From CAMDHY01 sp046156265 (GTDB lineage Bacteria > Pseudomonadota > Alphaproteobacteria > Rhizobiales > Segnochrobactraceae), in the NCBI RefSeq assembly GCF_046156265.1, contig NZ_JAWDIR010000008.1, positions 1 to 60,855 of the forward strand: 60,855 nucleotides of DNA, given 5' to 3'. Shown here one piece after another: positions 36,530-44,983 of the stretch. The notes below the pieces were generated by a model that searched no databases, was not told the DNA's origin, and saw only the letters and a list, made by a program, of their open reading frames with translations. Each line of letters begins with the position of its first letter. Positions within the stretch are counted from its first letter, which is position 1. The position numbers and the translations under genes are program-made.

Positions 36530-37525
36530 GTGGGGGGAGTGGGGGTCAGACTTAGTGCGGTGCTGGTCGCCGCATTCGTGTGCATGCCGGTCATCGCGGC
36601 GGCCGAGACGGTTCGGTGCAGCCATGAGTTTCCGCCGCAGCACTACGCCACGACCCTGATCGACCGCTGGGCGGCGGACGTCGAGCGGTTCTCCAAGGGG
36701 CGTATCGAGATCGACGTGGTCGGCGGCGCAAACCTCTTCGAGCCGGACGAGAACATCGTCGCGGTCGCCAGGGGTGACATCGAATGTGCGTTCTCATTGA
36801 ACTTCCAGTGGTCGCGCACGCTGCCGCTGATGACCGTGACGCTCGCGCCCTTCATGACGGCGTCGCCGAACATCCCGCGCCGGTGGGCACGTTCGCAGGC
36901 GGTTGAAGTCCTCGAAGAGGAGATGCGCGAAAAGGGCGTAAAGTCGGTCGCTTGGCTGTTCCTGACCAACCGGTCGGTCATCACGTCGAAGGGGCGCCAC
37001 ATCCTGCGGCCCGAGGATTTCGCCGGCCTGCGCATGCGCGGCCGCATTCCGGTGCTCGATCGAACACTGCAGTCGCTGGGGGCGCGAACCCTTCCCATGG
37101 ACTCGAGCCAGCTCTACGAGGCGATGCGGGTCGGCATCATCGATTCTGCGATGACCGACGTCGCCGTCGCGGCGACGGCGCGCCTCTACGAGCAGCATGA
37201 CCACATGGTCGTCTTGCCATTGATCTCGGTCTACGCCAACGCTTACGTCAATCAGAAATGGTATGACCATCTGGACGACGACCTGAAGAATGCGTTCCAG
37301 CAAGCCGGCGAGAACCTGTCGCGGTTGGCGGTGACGCAATCCGAGGCAGCGTCATCCGCCGCGCAGGTCCTTCTGCGAGAGCGCGGCGTGAATGTCCACG
37401 TGGCGACGGACGAAGAGATCGAAGCGCTGCGCGCTGCCCTGCAGCCGGTCTTTCTCGAGCTGTTTCTGAAGGAGGCGGGCGACGAGGGTCGGGAACTCAT
37501 TGATCTCGTCCGCGACCTCGAGTAG
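36530..37525 (+). CDS. TRAP transporter periplasmic binding protein (DctP family), second copy
   Basis: Protein of 331 residues, close in sequence to the preceding gene along its whole length (shared stretches include EDF/DDFAGLR, LYEQHDHMV, ECAFSLNFQWSR and the C-terminal ALQP.FLELFL). Signal peptide LSAVLVAAFVCMPVIAAA. I start it at GTG 36530, eight bases after TTGGAGA; a GTG at 36539 is possible. The gap to the first copy is 104 bases. Tandem duplication with divergence suggests related but distinct ligands. The membrane partners must be encoded elsewhere. Confidence 0.87.
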   Translation: MGGVGVRLSAVLVAAFVCMPVIAAAETVRCSHEFPPQHYATTLIDRWAADVERFSKGRIEIDVVGGANLFEPDENIVAVARGDIECAFSLNFQWSRTLPLMTVTLAPFMTASPNIPRRWARSQAVEVLEEEMREKGVKSVAWLFLTNRSVITSKGRHILRPEDFAGLRMRGRIPVLDRTLQSLGARTLPMDSSQLYEAMRVGIIDSAMTDVAVAATARLYEQHDHMVVLPLISVYANAYVNQKWYDHLDDDLKNAFQQAGENLSRLAVTQSEAASSAAQVLLRERGVNVHVATDEEIEALRAALQPVFLELFLKEAGDEGRELIDLVRDLE

Positions 37526-37692
37526 GGCGTGCCGGGTCTGCGACGCCGGGCCCGACGGCGCTCGCGCCGCGGATCGCCGCGACTGTGCTGGAATGACGTT
37601 CCCCGGCTGAGCGTGCAGCGGGCAACAGGTTTGCTGGCGCCGCCGGCCGAACAGCGGCATGTGGGAACGGCCCCCGCCTGCTGGACCGTCCA

Positions 37693-38781
37693 ATGACCAA
37701 CAAGCCTCACGCTTCGTTGCGCTTCTTCGTGCCGATCCTCGCCGGCGCGACGCTGCGCGAGCGCGCCGTCGCGTGTGTCGGGGCGCTTCTCGGCGTCGCC
37801 GCGGCGGCAGCGATCGGAGCGGCCGGCCTCGGCCTCGACCCGTCGCTGCCGGTGCTGATGGCGCCGGCGGGCGCTTCCGCCGTGCTGCTCTTCGCCATCC
37901 CTGCGAGCCCGATGGCACAGCCGTGGTCGATCGTCGGCGGCAACACGATCTCCGCCCTCGTCGGCATCCTGGTCGCGTCGCTGGTTCCCGATGTGGCGCT
38001 GGCTGCCGGGCTCGCCTGCGCGCTGGCGATAATCGCCATGACGCTGGCTCGCTGTCTCCACCCTCCCGGCGGCGCCGTCGCCGTCACGGCGGTGATCGGC
38101 GGACCGGCGGTGGCCGCTGCGGGCTACGGCTTCGCGCTGACGCCGGTTGCGCTCGATTCCGTCGTGCTGGTGGCGATCGGCCTTGTCTTCCATCGCCTGC
38201 TCGGGCGCAGCTATCCGCACCGGGCGCCCGCGCCGGTGACGAACACCGTCGGCACCGCCGACCCGCCGCCCTCGCAGCGCACCGGCTTCCGGGCCGAGGA
38301 CGTCGATGCCGCGCTGGCGCGCCTCGGCGAGACCTTCGATATCGACCGCAGCGATCTCGAACAGGTCCTGCGCGAGGTCGAACGGCAGGCGCTGCTGCGC
38401 ACCCACGCCGATCTCACCTGCGCCGACCTGATGTCGCGCGACGTCGTCACGGTGGCGCCCGGGGCCGATGCGGCGGCGGCGACGGCGCTGCTGCTGCGCC
38501 ATGGCGTCCGGGTGCTGCCGGTGGTGGACGGAGACGGGCGCATCCTCGGCATCGTCGGCCTGCGCGACCTTGCCGGGGCAAGCACGTGCGTCGGCGACGT
38601 CATGCGGCCACCGGCGACGGCGGCGGCGACGACACCGGCGCTGTCGCTGATCGAGGCGATGACGGACGGCCGCACCCATGCCGTCGTCGTCACCGGGCCG
38701 CAGGAGCGCCTGCTCGGCCTCGTCACCCAGACCGATCTCCTCGCCGCCCTGGCGAGGCGGCCGCAGGCGCCTGCGACCTGA
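37693..38781 (+). CDS. HPP-family membrane protein with C-terminal CBS domains
   Basis: Protein of 362 residues. Residues 1-175 form an HPP integral membrane domain with about five helices and the motif that names the family in CLHPPGGAVAVTAVIGG (His, Pro, Pro). After a linker, residues 235-355 carry a CBS pair (TCADLMSRDVVTVAPGAD; VGDVMRPPATAA) that usually senses adenine nucleotides. Plant and cyanobacterial HPP proteins have been linked to nitrite transport; the role here is not known. It is read with the next gene, and there is no nitrogen gene beside it. Confidence 0.85.
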   Translation: MTNKPHASLRFFVPILAGATLRERAVACVGALLGVAAAAAIGAAGLGLDPSLPVLMAPAGASAVLLFAIPASPMAQPWSIVGGNTISALVGILVASLVPDVALAAGLACALAIIAMTLARCLHPPGGAVAVTAVIGGPAVAAAGYGFALTPVALDSVVLVAIGLVFHRLLGRSYPHRAPAPVTNTVGTADPPPSQRTGFRAEDVDAALARLGETFDIDRSDLEQVLREVERQALLRTHADLTCADLMSRDVVTVAPGADAAAATALLLRHGVRVLPVVDGDGRILGIVGLRDLAGASTCVGDVMRPPATAAATTPALSLIEAMTDGRTHAVVVTGPQERLLGLVTQTDLLAALARRPQAPAT

Positions 38782-38879
38782 TCCGCCGTCGGCCCGGCCA
38801 GATGCCCGACGCCCTTTCGCGTCGCCGGTCCGCGTGTATCGTGCGCTCCCCGGAAATTCGCCTCGGAGACCAGCCGCCG

Positions 38880-39338
38880 ATGTCCCTCGCGTCCGTCCGC
38901 GCCCACCTTGCCGAAGCAGCGCCCGACCTTCAGGTGATCGAGCTCGAGGCGAGCACCGCCACGGTTGCGCTCGCCGCCGCCGGCCTCGGCGTCACGCCGG
39001 CGGAGATCGCCAAGACGCTGGCGCTTCGCGTCGGCGACCGCACGCTCGTCGTGGTCACAGGCGGGCTGGCGCGCCTCGACAACAAGAAGGCGAGGGCCAC
39101 CTTCGGCGGCAAGCCCCGCATGCTCGGGCCGGACGAGGTGCTGGCCGCGACCGGCCATCCCGTCGGAGGCGTCTGCCCGTTCGGCCTGGCGACGCCGCTG
39201 CCGGTCTATTGCGATGTGTCGCTCAAGGCCTTCGACGTCGTCGTGCCGGCCGCGGGCGCGGTGAACGCCGCCGTGCGCGTGGCCCCGGGCCGCATGGCCG
39301 AGATCACCGGCGCGACGTGGGTGGATGTCTGCGTCTGA
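38880..39338 (+). CDS. YbaK/EbsC-type aminoacyl-tRNA deacylase
   Basis: Protein of 152 residues of the YbaK/ProX family, single domain. The conserved lysine lies in LDNKKARATFG and the GGVCPFG turn is present. Such proteins hydrolyse mischarged aminoacyl-tRNA (for example Cys-tRNA-Pro or Ala-tRNA-Pro) in trans. The ATG at 38880 gives the usual family length; longer open frames upstream overlap the HPP gene out of frame. Confidence 0.87.
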   Translation: MSLASVRAHLAEAAPDLQVIELEASTATVALAAAGLGVTPAEIAKTLALRVGDRTLVVVTGGLARLDNKKARATFGGKPRMLGPDEVLAATGHPVGGVCPFGLATPLPVYCDVSLKAFDVVVPAAGAVNAAVRVAPGRMAEITGATWVDVCV

Positions 39339-39347
39339 GGGCTTGCC

Positions 39348-40091
39348 TCAGACGCCGCCGCTCACGCGGAGCACGGTGCCCGTCACGTAGTCGGCCTTCT
39401 CCGACAGCAGCCAGACGATCGCCTCGGCGATTTCCTCCGGCTCGCCGACGCGGGCCATGGGGACGCGGGAGACGACGCGGGCAGGGCGGTCGGGTTCGCC
39501 GGAGCTTGCGTGGATGTCCGTGTAGATGACGCCCGGGGCGACGGCGACGACGCGGATGCCGGCGGTGGCGACCTCCTTGGCGAGGCCGACGGTGAAGGTT
39601 TCGACGCCCGCCTTGGTGGCCGCATAGGGGACGTATTCGTTCGGAGCGCCGACCGTGGCGGCGATCGAGGAGAGGTTGACGATGCGGCCGCGGGTGCCGT
39701 CCGCCAGCCAGCGCCGCACCGCCTCCTGGGCGCACATCATCGTGCCGAGCAGGTTGACGGCGAGGACCCGGCGCATGGTCTCCACCGTCGTGGCGCGGAA
39801 GGGCCCGATGCCGCCGGTGACGCCGGCATTGTTGACGAGGGCGCTCGCCGGCCCGAGCCGCTCGGCGCAGGCATCGAACAGACGCACGGCGAACGTCGGA
39901 TCGGCGACGTCGCCCTGCACGGCCGTCGCCCGGCCGCCGGCGGCGGCGACGTCGGCGCAGACGGCGTCCGCCGCGGCGGCGTTCTCGACGAAGCTCAGGC
40001 AGACGTCATAGCCATCGCGCGCCGCGGCGCGGCAGACGGCGGCGCCGATACCGCGGCTGCCGCCGGTCACGATCAACACTTCGCGCGCCAT
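39348..40091 (-). CDS. SDR-family oxidoreductase (FabG-like)
   Basis: Protein of 247 residues: VTGGSRGIGAA cofactor loop, NNAGV, catalytic Ser in LSSIAATVG, YAATK (Tyr, Lys), VAPGVIYTD and a C-terminal TGTVLRVSGG. Strong GGAGGCGTG ribosome site. It converges on the YbaK gene with a 9-base gap. The substrate cannot be assigned: the gene stands alone between unrelated neighbours. Confidence 0.85.
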   Translation of the reverse strand: MAREVLIVTGGSRGIGAAVCRAAARDGYDVCLSFVENAAAADAVCADVAAAGGRATAVQGDVADPTFAVRLFDACAERLGPASALVNNAGVTGGIGPFRATTVETMRRVLAVNLLGTMMCAQEAVRRWLADGTRGRIVNLSSIAATVGAPNEYVPYAATKAGVETFTVGLAKEVATAGIRVVAVAPGVIYTDIHASSGEPDRPARVVSRVPMARVGEPEEIAEAIVWLLSEKADYVTGTVLRVSGGV

Positions 40092-40248
40092 CACGCCTCC
40101 ACCGCCACCGATTTCGGGGCCGCGGAGGGTATCACTGGCTCGTCGCCGCGTCTTGAGCCGCTCTCCGCCGCGGTGGCGGCGGGCGGCCTCGCTTTCGGGC
40201 CATTGCCGGCCGGCGCCGATCGCGCGAAGCTCGCCTCCGGAGGACCTG

Positions 40249-40773
40249 ATGGGACAGCGGACGATCGGCGCGGCGATCCTCGCGGCCGGGCTCGGCGGAG
40301 CAGCCGTGGTGCTCCTGGCCGATGGCGGCTGGACGGCCCTCGTGATCGCGGTGACGACCGCCGTCACCGGACTGCTCGTGCTGCGCCAGGCGGGGCCGTC
40401 CGGCGCGACGGTGGCCGCGGCCGCTGACGCCCTCGACGATCCGGCCTTCGCAACGGCACTGGACGACAGGGGTACGCCAACGCGGGTCGCCCGCGACGAG
40501 GTCGACGCGGTGTTCGACCACCTCCTCGACCGTTGGCGAGGCGTGCAGGGGCTACGTCTCGACGACGATGCGGCGGGGCCGCCGCAACGGCTCGATGCCG
40601 CCGTGGTGGAACTGCGCGGCGACATCCTCCGCGCCGAGGCCTATCTCGACGCCCTGAGGTTCCACCGGCCCGGCGACCGCCGGCCCTATGACGGGGTGGT
40701 CGCCGAGTTGGAGGGGCTGCTGCGGCGGGTGGGCGACCCCGACTGGGGCCGCCGCGCTCGCGACGGCGGGTGA
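40249..40773 (+). CDS. Hypothetical membrane-anchored protein
   Basis: Unrecognised protein of 174 residues. The N-terminus has two adjacent hydrophobic segments (about residues 6-24 and 28-45), and the remainder is charged and probably cytoplasmic. The ATG at 40249 has a perfect CCGGAGGACCTG ribosome site, which supports a real gene. It converges on the AcoR-like regulator with a 13-base gap. No function is proposed. Confidence 0.6.
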   Translation: MGQRTIGAAILAAGLGGAAVVLLADGGWTALVIAVTTAVTGLLVLRQAGPSGATVAAAADALDDPAFATALDDRGTPTRVARDEVDAVFDHLLDRWRGVQGLRLDDDAAGPPQRLDAAVVELRGDILRAEAYLDALRFHRPGDRRPYDGVVAELEGLLRRVGDPDWGRRARDGG

Positions 40774-40786
40774 GCGTGCCGCCGCG

Positions 40787-42841
40787 TCAGGCGCGGCGCT
40801 GCGGCGGCACGAGGTTGAAGCGGTTCATGCGCCGGTGGATGGTCGAGCGGTCGACGCCGAGAAGGCGGGCGACGCGCGAGACGCACCAGTGGTTGGAAAC
40901 CAGCAACTGCTCGAGGTCGTCGATCGCCTGCTCGACGATCGGCCCCGATCCGGACGAGGGGTGGCGGCCAAAATCGCCCGCAAGCGGCCGCACCGCGTCC
41001 TCTTCGGCGGCGACGAACTCGCGAAAGACCGGCTCGAGCGCCTCGTCGTCCCCCGTTGCCAGCACGAGGCTGATGATGGAGCGCAACTCGTGCAGGTTGC
41101 CGGGCCAGGGCGCCGCCGCGAGCGTGGCGACGGCCCTTGTCCGATCGGCGATCGGCCGGTCGCCGGCGAGCTCGCCCAGCACCGCCTCGATCAGCGCGGC
41201 GCGATCACGGCGCGTTCTGAGCGGCGGCAGGGCGACGTGGGCGCCGGCGAGGCGGAAGAACAGGTCCGGCCGCACGACAGACTGCAGGGCCGCGACCGGT
41301 TGCTGCGCCGTGCTGACGAGCATCGGTCGGCGCGCCGGGCCGTCGGCTTCCCGCCGCTTCAGCTGACGCAGCAGCGCCTGCTGGGTGGCGTCCGGCAGCT
41401 CGCCGATGTCGTCGAGGACGATCGTCGCCGCCGAACCCAGCGCCTCGGCGATGAGCCGCTCCGTCTCGGCGGCATCGCGGCCGGCAAGGGCGACCTCGAC
41501 CAGGATTCCGCCGCGTCCGTCGGCGTGCAGGGCACGCGCGAAGCTCGTCTTGCCGGTGCCGGTCTCGCCGGTGACGAGCAGCGGCACGCCACCGTCGCGG
41601 GCCCGCCGCGCCAGCCGGGCGGCGTCGATCAGTTGCGGGTCGGTGCCACAGAAGGCGGCGAGGAGGGACGCGACACCGCCATCCGCCGCCATGCCGTCGG
41701 TGGCGGCCCGGCGGGTGGCCGGAACAGCCATTGCGGCTGGGTCGCTCTTTGCCGTCAGTCCGGCGCTCGTCGCCGACCCGGCATGGGCGTCCAGCGAATC
41801 ATCCAGTTCCGCAGATCCGACGACGACGGTGCGCCGGCCACCGCGGGCCGGCGCCATCGGGATCAGATAGAGGGGCCGCCCGGTGCCGGACGGCGGGGCG
41901 AGGTGGCGCGGGCCGTCATGCAGGGTGCCGAGGGCGCTGAGCCACGTCGACAGCGCCGCGTCGGTCGTGGCCGCGCCGCCGGACGCTGGTCCCCGTGCCT
42001 CGCCCTTGCGCCGGCTCGCGGCCGCCAGCGCCCGCCGCCCGGGCGGTGCCATCGCCGGCCGCTGGTCGGCGAGCAGGCGGCGGGCGGTGTCGGAGATGCC
42101 GACGACGGCACCGTCGTGGTCGAGCGCCAGCAGGCTCTCGCGGGCAGGGTCGAGGTTTTCCGAATCGGGGAAGAGCCGCAGCACCCAGCGGTCGCGGTGG
42201 CGCTCGCGGAACCAGGCGTTGGTGAGCCGGCGCGTCGTCACGTCGACGAGGTGCTCGGCATAGCGCGTCGCCCCGCCCTTGTCGGGACGGGCGGTGGAGA
42301 CGTCGAGGACCGCCGCGAAGGCGCCGTCGGGATCGAACACCGGCGCCACGGTGCAGGACAGGTCGGCATTCTTCGAGCGGAAGTGGTCGGTGCGGTGCAC
42401 GGTCAGAGGCCGGCCGGTGACGATGCAGGTGCCGACGCCGTTCGTCCCCTCGGTTTCCTCCGTCCACACCGAGCCGAGATAGAGCCCGGCGGTGCGGTGC
42501 TCGGCATCGAGGGAGGGGTGGTTGAGGAAGTCGAAGGCGACGCCGTTGAGGTCGGTGAACAGCACGCAGTAGCCGATCGGCTCGAGGTGCCGGTAGAGGT
42601 CCTCGAGGATCGGCCGCGCGATCCGCATCAGGGGCGACATCGGCTCGCGGAAATCCTTGAGCTCGGACGAGGTCAGGATGCGCGTGCGCTCCGATTTCGA
42701 CGGATCGAGCCGGTACTGCGAGGCACATCGCTTCCAGGAATCGATGATCAGGGCTCGTGGCGGAAGCGCTGGCTTGCGGCCGCCGTCGAGGCACGTCTCC
42801 ACGTGCCTCGCGTGCGCCGTGGCTGGCGTCGCATGCACCAT
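40787..42841 (-). CDS. AcoR-like Fis-family regulator with AAA+ domain lacking GAFTGA
   Basis: Protein of 684 residues: GAF-type sensor domain (about residues 70-200), linker, AAA+ domain with Walker A GETGTGKT (Lys431), Walker B IVLDDIGEL, the VRPDLFFRLAG...LPPLRTRRD segment, and a C-terminal Fis helix-turn-helix (HWCVSRVARLLGVDRSTIHRRM). This is the layout of AcoR activators of acetoin catabolism. The segment between Walker A and B is short and has no GAFTGA loop, the sigma-54 contact, so it probably acts with sigma-70 or as a repressor. It is divergent from a sugar-type transporter operon that leads to aco-like genes. Its promoter region shares a 15-mer with theirs. Confidence 0.88.
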   Translation of the reverse strand: MVHATPATAHARHVETCLDGGRKPALPPRALIIDSWKRCASQYRLDPSKSERTRILTSSELKDFREPMSPLMRIARPILEDLYRHLEPIGYCVLFTDLNGVAFDFLNHPSLDAEHRTAGLYLGSVWTEETEGTNGVGTCIVTGRPLTVHRTDHFRSKNADLSCTVAPVFDPDGAFAAVLDVSTARPDKGGATRYAEHLVDVTTRRLTNAWFRERHRDRWVLRLFPDSENLDPARESLLALDHDGAVVGISDTARRLLADQRPAMAPPGRRALAAASRRKGEARGPASGGAATTDAALSTWLSALGTLHDGPRHLAPPSGTGRPLYLIPMAPARGGRRTVVVGSAELDDSLDAHAGSATSAGLTAKSDPAAMAVPATRRAATDGMAADGGVASLLAAFCGTDPQLIDAARLARRARDGGVPLLVTGETGTGKTSFARALHADGRGGILVEVALAGRDAAETERLIAEALGSAATIVLDDIGELPDATQQALLRQLKRREADGPARRPMLVSTAQQPVAALQSVVRPDLFFRLAGAHVALPPLRTRRDRAALIEAVLGELAGDRPIADRTRAVATLAAAPWPGNLHELRSIISLVLATGDDEALEPVFREFVAAEEDAVRPLAGDFGRHPSSGSGPIVEQAIDDLEQLLVSNHWCVSRVARLLGVDRSTIHRRMNRFNLVPPQRRA

Positions 42842-42952
42842 CTCTCGTCCTCCCGCGCAGTGGCCGCCTCTTCGGGCGGTCCCCCGGCTCTGCGGCCGGA
42901 ACTCTGCGTCAGCCGACCATAGCTCAAACCGCCGGCCCTGACAGCCACCGTC

Positions 42953-42969
42953 GTTGCATCTCCTGCAAC
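42953..42969. promoter_or_regulatory. Palindrome GTTGCA-N5-TGCAAC, candidate AcoR-like operator
   Basis: Perfect 6-bp arms spaced by five bases, 112 bases upstream of the AcoR-like gene and 373 upstream of the transporter operon. The right arm runs into a 15-mer that recurs before the aco genes. A third half-site-like TGCGACA follows at 42982-42988. Confidence 0.5.
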
Positions 42970-42979
42970 AGGTGTGGCG
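42965..42979 (+). promoter_or_regulatory. 15-mer shared with aco promoter region, copy 1
   Basis: GCAACAGGTGTGGCG, identical to 47973-47987. Both copies are in intergenic regions, in the same orientation, each followed within 20 bases by TTGAC. Confidence 0.5.
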
Positions 42980-43056
42980 CGCTGCGACAATTGACCGACC
43001 CCGGGGCTTGGATGATCGTGGACTGAATTGAGGGACTGTCTCGCCGCTCTCTCGCT

Positions 43057-43076
43057 GTCTTGCTGCAGTGCAAGAC
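43057..43076. promoter_or_regulatory. 20-bp inverted repeat GTCTTGC-N6-GCAAGAC
   Basis: Perfect 7-bp arms around TGCAGT, 265 bases upstream of the transporter operon. It could be a binding site for a LacI-type or Fis-type regulator; no regulator gene other than the AcoR-like one is adjacent. Confidence 0.45.
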
Positions 43077-43341
43077 GCATGGTTGCTTCGCGGGAACTGT
43101 CGAGGCGGGATAAGAAGGCGTGCCTCGGAGGGAGGTTTTCGCCGGCTCTACGGTCCATGCCGGTCGCCTGCTCGTCCAACACGGTGGAGGCGAGGGGCCA
43201 CCGAGGTCGTCCAGGAAGGGAAAGTGCCCAAGGGGCCGCTCTTCGGCCCACTCGAGAAGTCCCAAGCGGACCGGCCGGGAAAACCCGGACCGGACGCCGG
43301 TGAATACGCCGGCATAACAAGCAATACTGGGGAGAGAAGCG

Positions 43342-44871
43342 ATGTTTCGTCCGATCAACGGTGCCGTCCGGCGGCGCCGCGTCAGCCGTCGTGAATTCCT
43401 GCAGCGTGGTGGTGCTCTGGTCGCGGGCCTCGGCGCCGGCGGCCTCATCGTCGGCGGGGGCTCGACCATCGTCTCGACGCGCGTGCAGGCCCAGTCGTCC
43501 GACGACGCGAAGTGGAAGCAGTTCTCCGGCTCCAAGCTCGTCTTCATGTCGGAGAACACGCCGCCGTCCTTCGCCATCCGCGACAACCTCAAGGCCTTCT
43601 ACGATCTCACCGGCATCGAGGTGGAGATCCTGACGGACGACCTGCCGGTCGTGCAGCAGAAGGTCGGTATCGACCTGCGCGGCGGCAGCGCCGACTTCCA
43701 GCTGAACTACGTGCAGGACAAGCCGATCGGCGCCCCGTTCGCCGAGTTCTATGCCGACATGTCGAAGTTCATCGGCGACGACTCGCTGCCGCAGGACAAG
43801 GACGGCTACGGCGCCGAGGCGTGGTTCGACAACTTCCTCGATGCCTGCGGCTACTACTACACCCGCGACAGGCTGGTGGCGCTGCCTTATGACGCCGCGG
43901 TGGCGTGCACGTTCTACCGGCAGGATCTCTTCGAGAAAATGACGAAGGACTTCGAGGCGGACTACGGCTACCGGCTGGAGTTCACCAAGGAGACGACCTG
44001 GAAGCAGGTCAACGACATCGCCAAGTTCTTCAAGATGATGCACGAGAAGGACAACTCGATCCCGTACGGCTATGCCCAGCATCAGGGCTCGTTCGCGTGG
44101 ACGACGCAGCTCGACATCCAGCGCATGCTGTTCGCACACGGCCGCTGGACGGACTTCAACGTCGACGACAAGCTCGGCAGCCGCACCCCTGGCAAGACCA
44201 ACTGGGGTGATGCACAGTCGGTGCTGATCATGGAGAAGTTCAAGGAACAGGCCGACAACTCGCACCCGGACAACCTGGCGAACGGCACGCTGCAGCTGAA
44301 CACCGTCTACCAGGCGGGCCAGATCGCCATGCAGGTGCAGTATCACGAGTTCGCGGCGTCGGTGGAGGACCCGAAGACGTCGGCGGCGGCCGACGGCAAG
44401 ACGGCCTATGCGCCGTGCCCGCGCGGCGAGCCCTCTTGGATCGTCAATGGCGGCGAGGCGGTGAACGGTACCAACTGCGGCATCGGCGGCATCGGCATCA
44501 ACGCCAACGCTTCCGAAGACCTGCAGAAGGCGGCGTGGATCTTCGCCAGCTGGGCGGTGTCGACCAACAACCAGTTCTCGGTGCTGAAGGGTCTCGGCGG
44601 TACGCCGACCCGCAAGACGGTGCTGGAGATCCCGGAGGTCGGTGCGGCGCGCGAGCGGCCGACGGCGATGCCGAACGCCCTCACCTTCGACGCCGTCTAC
44701 GACTACGGCATTCTCGACCCGAACTTCGTGCTCGGCCCGAAGATCCCGAAGGCGAACGAGTATCACCAGATCCTGGCGTCCGAGCTGCAGCGCTGCCTGT
44801 CCGGGCAGACTTCTCCGGAAGAGGCCTGCCAGGCGATCCGGACCCAGCTCGACGAGCTGAACGAGGCCTGA
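43342..44871 (+). CDS. ABC transporter periplasmic binding protein with TAT signal
   Basis: Protein of 509 residues. Residues 10-22 carry a twin-arginine motif (SRREFL, Arg16-Arg17), then a Gly/Ala-rich hydrophobic stretch, so it is exported folded. The body looks like an extracellular solute-binding protein of the MalE/family 1 type (LVFMSENTPPSFAIRDNLKAF, GYYYTRDRLVALPYD, AAWIFASWAVSTNNQFSVLKG). It is larger than most sugar-binding proteins. It has a GGGGAGAGAAG ribosome site. It is followed by two hairpins and the permease genes. The ligand is unknown; linkage to acetoin-dehydrogenase-like genes suggests a small alcohol, polyol or related carbon source. Confidence 0.88.
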   Translation: MFRPINGAVRRRRVSRREFLQRGGALVAGLGAGGLIVGGGSTIVSTRVQAQSSDDAKWKQFSGSKLVFMSENTPPSFAIRDNLKAFYDLTGIEVEILTDDLPVVQQKVGIDLRGGSADFQLNYVQDKPIGAPFAEFYADMSKFIGDDSLPQDKDGYGAEAWFDNFLDACGYYYTRDRLVALPYDAAVACTFYRQDLFEKMTKDFEADYGYRLEFTKETTWKQVNDIAKFFKMMHEKDNSIPYGYAQHQGSFAWTTQLDIQRMLFAHGRWTDFNVDDKLGSRTPGKTNWGDAQSVLIMEKFKEQADNSHPDNLANGTLQLNTVYQAGQIAMQVQYHEFAASVEDPKTSAAADGKTAYAPCPRGEPSWIVNGGEAVNGTNCGIGGIGINANASEDLQKAAWIFASWAVSTNNQFSVLKGLGGTPTRKTVLEIPEVGAARERPTAMPNALTFDAVYDYGILDPNFVLGPKIPKANEYHQILASELQRCLSGQTSPEEACQAIRTQLDELNEA

Positions 44872-44884
44872 GCTCCCAAGCCGA

Positions 44885-44953
44885 CCGTGAACCGGGGCCG
44901 CTGCGAGGCGGCCCAGGACACCGTGAACCTGGGCCGTCGCAAGGCGGCCCAGG
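44885..44953. repeat. Two 33-bp direct repeats, each a strong hairpin
   Basis: Repeats 44885-44917 and 44921-44953 have a 36-base period. Each folds into a 9-bp stem with an 8-base loop: the second (44928-44936 with 44945-44953) is perfect, CCTGGGCCG/CGGCCCAGG, and the first has one mismatch. They lie between the binding-protein and permease genes, where such elements commonly stabilise the upstream transcript. Confidence 0.8.
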
Positions 44954-44983
44954 CGCCTCACCGTTCCGGAACCGGACGCCGCC

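Larger units (their letters stand above)
42842..43341. other. 500-bp regulatory gap with several inverted repeats
   Basis: No convincing gene between the divergent AcoR-like gene and the transporter operon. It contains the operator-like repeats at 42953-42979 and 43057-43076. The last 150 bases could fold into several stems: GGGCCG/CGGCCC near 43233-43249, and CCGGG/CCCGG around an AAAA loop near 43278-43291. This may be a structured leader, but it matches no riboswitch I recognise. Confidence 0.45.

Noticed and set aside
37590..37602. GGAA-N5-TTCC short palindrome before the HPP gene as an operator
   Set aside because: Arms of only 4 bp are expected by chance in a window this size and no regulator gene is adjacent.
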